Positions 41,390-47,485 of a DNA stretch of 47,485 nt are shown one piece after another; the stretch's first letter is position 1; every line of letters starts with the position of its first letter. This DNA comes from Ruminococcaceae bacterium UBA1417 (lineage in GTDB: Bacteria; Bacillota; Clostridia; Oscillospirales; Acutalibacteraceae), in contig DBPP01000018.1 of assembly GCA_002305575.1 (NCBI GenBank), positions 1 through 47,485 of the forward strand. The letters are read 5' to 3'. Position numbers and translations under genes: made by a program. Under the pieces are notes generated by a model. That model saw only the letters and a program-made list of their open reading frames with translations, was not told the DNA's origin and made no database searches.

Positions 41390-42094
41390 TTGAGCGTATT
41401 TGTGCGTTTTGAAAATGTGACAAAAATATACAAAACCGGAGACGTTGAGGTCAAAGCGCTTTCCGACGCAAGCTTCGACATTGAAAAGGGCGAATTTTGC
41501 GTAATCGTCGGCGAATCCGGCGCGGGCAAAACGACGCTGCTCAACATTCTCGGCGGCATGGACACGCTGACGAGCGGCCGCGTGCTGATGGACGGCGTGG
41601 AAATCAGCAGCTTCGACCGCACGAAGCTGGAAAATTACCGGCGCTTTGACATCGGCTTTGTCTTTCAGTTTTACAATCTGATCCCCAACCTGACCGCGCT
41701 CGAAAACGTGGAGATCGCAGCGCAACTCTGCCCGGACCCCGTGCCGGCGGACGAAATGCTGCGCGCCGTGGGCCTCGGCCACCGCCTGAACAACTTCCCC
41801 GCCCAGCTTTCGGGCGGCGAACAGCAGCGCGTTTCGATTGCCCGGGCGCTCGCCAAGCGGCCGAAGCTCCTGTTGTGCGACGAGCCGACCGGCGCGCTCG
41901 ATTACGAAACGGGCAAATCCATCCTGAAGCTTTTGCAGGACACCTGCCGGCGCGACGGCATGACCGTTGTGATCATCACGCACAACGGGGCGCTCTCCGC
42001 CATGGCGGACCGCATCATTCGCGTGAAGAGCGGACGGATTCACTCCACACACATGAACGAGCACATCATTCCCGTCGAAGACATCGAGTGGTGA
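41390..42094 (+). CDS. ABC transporter ATP-binding protein (MacB/LolD type)
   Basis: This 234-residue ABC ATPase has all motifs intact: Walker A GESGAGKTT (~41-49), Q-loop FQFYNLIPNLT, signature LSGGEQQR (~140-147), Walker B LLLCDEPTGALD with Glu165, and the switch His in IITHNG. Type and partner (a large FtsX-like permease 76 bases downstream) place it in the type VII, MacB/LolCDE-like group, which does mechanical work or exports lipids and peptides rather than importing. TTG at 41390 is taken as start because GGGAGG lies eight bases before it; ATG 41372 has its ribosome site almost touching. Confidence 0.93.
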   Translation: MSVFVRFENVTKIYKTGDVEVKALSDASFDIEKGEFCVIVGESGAGKTTLLNILGGMDTLTSGRVLMDGVEISSFDRTKLENYRRFDIGFVFQFYNLIPNLTALENVEIAAQLCPDPVPADEMLRAVGLGHRLNNFPAQLSGGEQQRVSIARALAKRPKLLLCDEPTGALDYETGKSILKLLQDTCRRDGMTVVIITHNGALSAMADRIIRVKSGRIHSTHMNEHIIPVEDIEW

Positions 42095-42170
42095 CACGGC
42101 GGTCCGTTCGGTCCGTCTCCCGGAACGCAAACGGAAATGGCTTCTGCCCGCCAGAAGCACGGTGATTTTT

Positions 42171-45100
42171 ATGACGAAAGCATTAAAGAAAAACATACGG
42201 CGCAGCGTCACGGGCAGCATGGGCCGATACATCGCGATTCTGCTGATCATCACGCTGGGCGTCGCGTTTCTCACCGGTCTGCGGCTCACCCGCCCGGTGA
42301 TGACCGCCACGGCAAGCGCGTACATAGAGGAAACGGCGCTGTACGACCTGCGCCTGCTCTCGACCATCGGCTTCGACGACACCGACGTCGAGACCGTGTC
42401 CGAGGTGGAACATGTGACCGCGGCCGCAGGCTCCGCTTCTACGGATTTTGTCGTCGTGCAAAACGACGAGGAGCTCGTCTACCGCGCGCATATGCTCACG
42501 GATGCCATTGACGAGCCACTGCTCGCCGCCGGAAACATGCCCACACACGGCGACGAATGCCTGGTCGACGCCAAGCGGTTCAGCGAGGACATGATCGGGC
42601 AGAAAATCACGGTGGAAAAGACCGACGACGATTGTCCGCTGGCCTACGACACCTATACGATAACAGGTCTCGCCTACTCGCCGCTGTACATCTCCATTGA
42701 GCGCGGCACCACCTCGCTCGGCGACGGCAGTCTCGACGCGTTTGTCCTGATCCCGCCCGAGGGCTTCGACCTCGAATATTACACGGAGATGTATGTGAAG
42801 CTCGACGGCGAATTCCCGCTGTACAGCGACGAATACGAGACGTTTGTCGACGAGATCGCCGATACGGTGGAGGACAGCGCGCTCAGCGCCATAAACACGC
42901 GATTCGACGACCTCGTCGCGGACGGCGAGGCCGAAATTGCCGACGGGGAAAAGGAGCTGGCCGAGAAAAAAGCCGAAGGTGAGCAGGAGCTCGCGGACGC
43001 CAAGGCCGAACTCGACGACGCGGCGCAGGAACTCGCAGACGGTGAAGCGGAGCTTGCGGACGCCAAGGCCGAACTCGACGACGCCAAGGCGCAGCTGGAC
43101 GACGGCGCCGAACAGCTGCAGCCGGGCTTTTCTTCCTGGCAGGGCGCGCTGGACGCCGGCTGGGCGCAATATTACGACGGCCAGAACCAGCTGGACAGCG
43201 CCATAGCCGCCGGGCGGCAGACGCTGGATGAAAGCTACGCGCAGCTCGCCGCGGGCGAGGACGCCTATCAGGAAGGCAAGGCGCAGTACGACGCGGGCAA
43301 GGCCGAATACGAAGGCTACGCTGCGCAATGGGAAGACGGCTGGGCGCAGTACAGCGCTGCGCTGGATACGTACAACCAGAATTACGCCGCTTACACGGCC
43401 GGTCTGGAGGAATATGCGGCAAAGCGCGCCGAATTTGAGGCCATCCGGGACACGCTGCCGGAGGAAACCGCGGCGCAGATCGCCGCGGAGCTGGAGCAGA
43501 CGCGCATCACGCTCGAGCAGACCGGCGCCGCACTGGAGGCCGGCAAAGCGGAACTCGATGAGAACGGCGCGCAGCTTACGGCCCAGAAGGAACAGCTGGA
43601 CGCCAGCAAGGCCACGCTGGACGAAACGGAGGCGACGCTCGCCGCCACGCGCGCACAGCTGGACGAGGGCTGGACCGGGTATGACAACGGCGTCGCCGCG
43701 CTCGAAGCACAGCAGACAACGCAGCAGGCCGCGCTGGATGAAGCCCGCAGCGCACTCATCGATTTTGAAAACGGTATCGAGGCCTACGAAGACGGCCTCA
43801 AGGCATATGAAGACGGCGCCCAGTCGCTCGACGAGGGTCGCGCCGAATACGAGGACGGCCTCAAGGCATACGAGGATGGCCTCGCGGAATTTGAGACGGA
43901 GATCGCCGACGCCGAGGCCGAACTTACCGACGCCAGAAAAGAGCTGGACGATCTCACCGCGCCGGAGCTTTACGTTCTCACGCGCGATACAAACACCGGT
44001 TATGTCACCTTTGAAAGCGACTCGCAGATCGTCGAAAAGCTTTCCGCCATCTTCCCGATCTTTTTCTTCCTGATCGCCGCGCTCGTGTGCTCGACAACCA
44101 TGACCCGTATGGTCGACGACGAGCGGACGCAAATCAGCACGCTGCGCGCGCTCGGCTACAGCCGTGCCGCCGTCAGCGGCAAGTACATTCTTTATGCCGG
44201 CAGCGCCGCAACGATCGGCTGCCTGATCGGCTATTTCGGCGGCGGCTACCTTTTCCCGTACGTCATCTGGATCGCTTACGGGATGCTGTACCACATCCCC
44301 GGCTTTGTCAGCCTGTATGATCCCGTGCTGTTCCTCATTTCGCTGCTCGCTTCGCTTGTGTGCTCGGCCGGCGTCACCTTCCTCGCCTGTCGCTATGCGA
44401 TGGACAGCACGCCGGCAGATCTCATTCGCCCAAAGGCGCCCGAGCCCGGCAAGCGCATTTTCCTCGAGCGCATCACGCCGCTGTGGAAACGCCTGAAATT
44501 TTTGCACAAGGTGTCCCTGCGCAACATCTTCCGCTTTAAAAAGCGCATGATCATGATGATCCTCGGCATTGCAGGCTGCACGGCGCTCGTGCTCACCGGC
44601 TTTGGCATCCACGATTCCGTCGCCAACATCGCCAACTACCAGTTCGACGACATCCAGAAATACGACCTCGCCGTAACCTTTGACGACCCGCTGACCGACG
44701 CGTCTATCGAGGCGCTTGAGACGGACCATGCGGGTGAGCTGGAAACCGATGCCGCCGTCCTGATGGGTACCGGCGAAATGACGGGGCCGAAATCGACAAA
44801 ATCCGTCTATTACATCGTTTCCGACGACCCGGCCATCACCGAGATCATCGACCTGCACCGCGGCGAAACAGCCGTACCCTTCCCCGGCGACGGCGAAATC
44901 GTCGTTTCGGAAAAGCTGGCGGAGCTCACCGGCGTGCGCGTCGGCGACACCGTAACGGTCTCCGTTTCCGACACAGACAAAGCGGAACTTCAGGTGGCGG
45001 CACTTGTCGAAAACTACGTGCAGAACTACATCTACATGACCGGCCAAACGTACGACCAGGCGTTTGACGATGATTTCGAACCCACCACGTTGCTGATGCG

Positions 45101-45620
45101 CATGGCGGAGGGCGCCGATGCGTACGGCCTGGCAGCCACATTCTCGAGCGAAAACGACGTGGCGTCCGTCTCCGTCGTCACCGACACGCGCCGCATGATC
45201 GACAATATGATGCAAAGCCTCAACTATGTCGTCGCGCTTGTGCTGGCTTCGGCCGGCGCGCTCGCGTTCGTCGTGCTTTTCAATCTCGGCAACATCAACA
45301 TTTCGGAGCGCGTGCGCGAGATCGCGACGATCAAGGTGCTCGGCTTCCACGCGCGCGAGACCGGCGCATATGTTTTCCGCGAAAACGCGATGCTCTCTTT
45401 GATGGGCGTCATCGTGGGATTGCCGCTCGGCGTTTTGCTGCACGCCTTTGTCATGAATCAGATCAAGGTGGATATGGTTTCCTTCAAATACGTGATTGCA
45501 CCGGTCAGTTACCTGTTGACCGTGCTGTTCGTGCTCTTCTGCACCGTCGTGACCGACCTCATCATGCGCCGCAAAATCGCCCACATCGATATGGCCGAAT
45601 CGCTGAAATCCAACGAATAA
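42171..45620 (+). CDS. Large FtsX-like ABC permease with long extracellular coiled coil
   Basis: This 1149-residue permease has one membrane helix near residues 17-38, an extracellular ~200-residue domain, and then about 340 residues (~240-590) of charged, Ala-rich repeats such as DGEAELADAKAELDDAKAQL, a long coiled coil. An FtsX core follows with three helices (~625-760, starting IFPIFFFLIAALVCSTTMTRMVDDERTQ across the helix), a second MacB-like periplasmic domain, and a final FtsX core (~1010-1130, INISERVREIATIKVLGF). The ATG at 42171 has GGTGAT upstream. It works with the preceding ATPase. The substrate is unknown, and the coiled coil could span the wall or mediate dimerization. Confidence 0.92.
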   Translation: MTKALKKNIRRSVTGSMGRYIAILLIITLGVAFLTGLRLTRPVMTATASAYIEETALYDLRLLSTIGFDDTDVETVSEVEHVTAAAGSASTDFVVVQNDEELVYRAHMLTDAIDEPLLAAGNMPTHGDECLVDAKRFSEDMIGQKITVEKTDDDCPLAYDTYTITGLAYSPLYISIERGTTSLGDGSLDAFVLIPPEGFDLEYYTEMYVKLDGEFPLYSDEYETFVDEIADTVEDSALSAINTRFDDLVADGEAEIADGEKELAEKKAEGEQELADAKAELDDAAQELADGEAELADAKAELDDAKAQLDDGAEQLQPGFSSWQGALDAGWAQYYDGQNQLDSAIAAGRQTLDESYAQLAAGEDAYQEGKAQYDAGKAEYEGYAAQWEDGWAQYSAALDTYNQNYAAYTAGLEEYAAKRAEFEAIRDTLPEETAAQIAAELEQTRITLEQTGAALEAGKAELDENGAQLTAQKEQLDASKATLDETEATLAATRAQLDEGWTGYDNGVAALEAQQTTQQAALDEARSALIDFENGIEAYEDGLKAYEDGAQSLDEGRAEYEDGLKAYEDGLAEFETEIADAEAELTDARKELDDLTAPELYVLTRDTNTGYVTFESDSQIVEKLSAIFPIFFFLIAALVCSTTMTRMVDDERTQISTLRALGYSRAAVSGKYILYAGSAATIGCLIGYFGGGYLFPYVIWIAYGMLYHIPGFVSLYDPVLFLISLLASLVCSAGVTFLACRYAMDSTPADLIRPKAPEPGKRIFLERITPLWKRLKFLHKVSLRNIFRFKKRMIMMILGIAGCTALVLTGFGIHDSVANIANYQFDDIQKYDLAVTFDDPLTDASIEALETDHAGELETDAAVLMGTGEMTGPKSTKSVYYIVSDDPAITEIIDLHRGETAVPFPGDGEIVVSEKLAELTGVRVGDTVTVSVSDTDKAELQVAALVENYVQNYIYMTGQTYDQAFDDDFEPTTLLMRMAEGADAYGLAATFSSENDVASVSVVTDTRRMIDNMMQSLNYVVALVLASAGALAFVVLFNLGNINISERVREIATIKVLGFHARETGAYVFRENAMLSLMGVIVGLPLGVLLHAFVMNQIKVDMVSFKYVIAPVSYLLTVLFVLFCTVVTDLIMRRKIAHIDMAESLKSNE

Positions 45621-45647
45621 ATTTTATATATCTAAAAAACATTCATA

Positions 45648-45689
45648 AAGCCCTTGCTGTATTTGAAGTATATACAGCAAGGGCTTTTC
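45648..45689. terminator. Bidirectional terminator between convergent genes
   Basis: AAGCCCTTGCTGTAT / ATACAGCAAGGGCTT, a perfect 15-bp stem with a nine-base loop, with T-run on the right and A-rich sequence on the left. It separates the ABC permease from the ASCH gene. Confidence 0.93.
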
Positions 45690-45748
45690 TTATATTGCTT
45701 CGCATTTTAAAATGACTTTATAAACCGTATATCTCGCAAATCATTGTC

Positions 45749-46219
45749 TTATGGCATCAAAACCTGTGCAGCACGCCGCAATGTTATCCATGCAGATCGT
45801 CCCCGTTTCTCCACGGGAAACGGAGAAAAGCGGAGCAGGCCTTGAATTTCCAATAAAACTGCATACCGACTTTTTTCCTTTTTTGGCCAAAACACCTCAT
45901 CCACACACAACGCCTCTCCATACGCCGCACGTAAAGCTGCAATTGGTGTCTGCTGCAAGTTGTATTGACGGACTTCACCTACAGTAAAAGCCGCTTCAAC
46001 CGCGCCTGCTGCGCGCTTGATTAAAACAACGTCGCCGGAAGATATACAGCCATATGGTGCGATCCGGTTTCTGGTAAAACGGGATTCCAGCATTTTGCGC
46101 CCATCATAGATATACCCCAAATAGGGTTCCTGAAAAACGCCGATATGGATACCGACCGTTTCGGGTAGGGAAACGCCTGTCGCCTCACACAGATATTTTA
46201 ACACCGCGTGCACCTGCAT
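45749..46219 (-). CDS. ASCH-domain protein
   Basis: This 156-residue protein has an ASCH (ASC-1 homology) fold at about residues 30-110: LGYIYDGRKMLESRF fits the GxKxxExR signature, and SSGDVVLIKRAAG fits the conserved Gly-Asp strand. ASCH domains bind RNA or nucleotides, and some are pyrimidine amidohydrolases or nucleases. Which applies here cannot be told. Its base composition is clearly lower in GC than hemW, suggesting recent acquisition. The ATG at 46219 follows AGGATAGGAA and lies 19 bases after the hemW stop, so it is read from the hemW transcript. Confidence 0.7.
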   Translation of the reverse strand: MQVHAVLKYLCEATGVSLPETVGIHIGVFQEPYLGYIYDGRKMLESRFTRNRIAPYGCISSGDVVLIKRAAGAVEAAFTVGEVRQYNLQQTPIAALRAAYGEALCVDEVFWPKKEKSRYAVLLEIQGLLRFSPFPVEKRGRSAWITLRRAAQVLMP

Positions 46220-46238
46220 TTCCTATCCTGTCTCCCCT

Positions 46239-47366
46239 TCAGACATCTCTAACATCCTTTTTAGGTAGAATCTCCACCAGAATCGCGTTTGATACGAGGA
46301 AGCCCTCTGCCGTCAGCCGGATACAGTCGTCGCCCGCTTCCACCAGATGGCACGGCAGACGCGCCGCCGCCCGGCGCACCGCGTCAAACTGCGCGGCGCC
46401 ATCCGGAAAACGCGCGGCGCAGGCGTCGCGGCGCAATCCTTCACACAGCCGCAGCGCGAGCATCGCGTATTCTGAAAACCCGCCGCCCGGGCCGTCGTCC
46501 ACCGGTTCCGCACCGGCGAGGAAGCCCGCGAGGTCGCGCGGGAAATAAAACCGCCGCCCGCCGACAAACGAGTGCGCCGCCGGACCGATGCCCAGGTACT
46601 CCCCACAGCGCCAGTACTGCAAATTGTGCCGGCTTTCAAAGCCCGGGCGCGTAAAATTGCTGATCTCATACTGCGCGTAGCCGTGCGACGCAAGCCGTTC
46701 CACCGCAAACAGGTACTGGTCCGCGGTGCCGTCCTCGTCGGGCAGGCCGAGTGTCTCCGCACGCGACGCAAAGGCCGTGCCCGGCTCGATCTTCAGGATG
46801 TAGGCCGAAACGTGGGCGGCGCCGATGTCCGCGCAGAAATCAATGGAACGCCGCAGCGTCTCACACGTGGAGTGCGGCAGCGCGAGCATCAAATCGACCG
46901 ATACGTTTCCTATGCCCGCCGCGCGCGCCGCCTGCACCGCCCGGCGCACCGTTTCCGCATCGTGCCGGCGGCCCAGCACCCGCAGCTCGTCGGCATTGGC
47001 CGACTGCATTCCCATTGAAATGCGGTTGAACCCGCCGGCGCGCAGCGTCTCAAAAAAAGCGCGGTCCACGTCGCCGGGATTGCATTCGGCCGTAATTTCT
47101 GCGTCCGCGCACACAGCAAACGCGGCTTTTACGGCGTCCAACACGCGGCAAAGCCGTGCCGCACCGAAAACGCTCGGCGTGCCGCCGCCAAAATATACCG
47201 TTCCCACCGTCCGACGCCCGTATTTTTCCGCATAGGAAAAAAGCCGTGCACAGACGGCTTTTTCATACTGCCCGAGCACGCTTTCCTCCCGCGGCTTTGC
47301 GGAATAAAAATCGCAGTACGGGCATTTGGATTTGCAAAATGGAACGTGGATGTAAATCGAAAGCAT
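46239..47366 (-). CDS. hemW: Heme chaperone HemW-like radical SAM protein
   Basis: This 375-residue member of the HemN/HemW radical SAM family has the cluster motif Cys11-x3-Cys15-x2-Cys18 in HVPFCKSKCPYCDFYS. YFGGGTPS, ITAECNPGD, RISMGMQS and the C-terminal HemN domain (HNLQYWRCGEYLGIGPAAHS, in two pieces) are present. The short N-terminus and lack of the additional HemN N-terminal segment favour HemW, a heme-binding protein involved in heme delivery, over oxygen-independent coproporphyrinogen oxidase. The ATG at 47366 follows GGAGGAAAG; the longer frame to 47450 has no such site. Upstream sequence runs off the window. Confidence 0.9.
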   Translation of the reverse strand: MLSIYIHVPFCKSKCPYCDFYSAKPREESVLGQYEKAVCARLFSYAEKYGRRTVGTVYFGGGTPSVFGAARLCRVLDAVKAAFAVCADAEITAECNPGDVDRAFFETLRAGGFNRISMGMQSANADELRVLGRRHDAETVRRAVQAARAAGIGNVSVDLMLALPHSTCETLRRSIDFCADIGAAHVSAYILKIEPGTAFASRAETLGLPDEDGTADQYLFAVERLASHGYAQYEISNFTRPGFESRHNLQYWRCGEYLGIGPAAHSFVGGRRFYFPRDLAGFLAGAEPVDDGPGGGFSEYAMLALRLCEGLRRDACAARFPDGAAQFDAVRRAAARLPCHLVEAGDDCIRLTAEGFLVSNAILVEILPKKDVRDV

Positions 47367-47440
47367 CTTTCCTCCATAAAATACGCCCACAGAGCGCGCC
47401 CAAAGCGCGCGGCCTGCGCGGACGTTTCCTTCCCACGCGA

Positions 47441-47482
47441 GCCTGTGCAAGCACAGGCGATCCCGCGGAAATCCGCCGCGGG
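47441..47482. other. Two adjacent GC-rich hairpins at the window edge
   Basis: GCCTGTGC-AA-GCACAGGC (47441-47458) and CCCGCGG / CCGCGGG (47462-47482) lie upstream of hemW. They may be part of a terminator of the preceding gene or of a structured leader; the window ends here. Confidence 0.3.
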
Positions 47483-47485
47483 CCG

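Noticed and set aside
42183..45584. A 1133-codon minus-strand frame opposite the ABC permease
   Set aside because: Same reason: it is a composition-driven shadow with no domain, and the plus-strand permease is unmistakable.
1..47485. CRISPR arrays, tRNA or rRNA genes, insertion sequences
   Set aside because: No regularly spaced identical repeats, no cloverleaf or TPsiC-like sequence, and no transposase frame were found by reading; only the serine recombinase marks a mobile element.

Overview
The window is a chromosomal segment of a GC-rich, Gram-positive anaerobe, most likely a gut clostridium of the Oscillospirales type. The evidence is a Cys T-box ahead of cysE-cysS, a sortase-type sorting signal, lipoprotein signals with AGGAGG ribosome sites, an oxygen-sensitive glycyl radical enzyme with its activase, GH42 galactosidase, tandem MATE exporters, and sigma-A promoters with 17-bp spacers. 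No rRNA, tRNA or CRISPR array was seen.

Layout. Bases 1-4650 are accessory DNA: the C-terminal part of a large serine recombinase, reading in frame into a decayed fragment that resembles the 3' end of an rRNA methyltransferase gene (a probable integration junction), then a two-gene leftward unit for a membrane-anchored protein and a lipoprotein, and an XRE regulator with a palindromic operator. Bases 4.7-18.1 kb carry a cell-wall-anchored beta-helix protein, a sugar isomerase-like protein, a lipoprotein/DUF3298 pair, an AraC regulator divergent from a glycyl radical enzyme and its activase, a zinc-ribbon/TPR/NPCBM-like membrane protein, a Nudix hydrolase and a URO-D/MtaA-like protein. Bases 18.2-20.7 kb hold cysS and cysE under a T-box. 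A small lower-GC island with two convergent HTH genes follows, then PRPP synthetase, GH42 beta-galactosidase and two MATE genes.

Bases 28-33.8 kb form a leftward cluster: FG-GAP lipoprotein, OmpR-type regulator, histidine kinase, DUF1385 protein, prmC and a Dabb protein. A VanZ/lipoprotein pair diverges from it. Bases 34.9-39.6 kb hold a possible structured RNA, a MecA C-terminal-domain-only gene, a very large P1B-ATPase-like membrane protein whose catalytic motifs are degenerate, and rlmB. The roughly 830-bp gap after rlmB contains a cluster of DnaA-box-like motifs. The right end has a DUF6062 gene, an ABC exporter (ATPase plus a very large coiled-coil FtsX permease), an ASCH-domain gene and hemW.

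The items most worth follow-up are the pseudo-P-type ATPase, the unassigned glycyl radical enzyme, the standalone MecA C-domain, the TGTGGAAAA motif cluster, and the recombinase/target junction. Family assignments rest on motifs read by eye; no database search was run.
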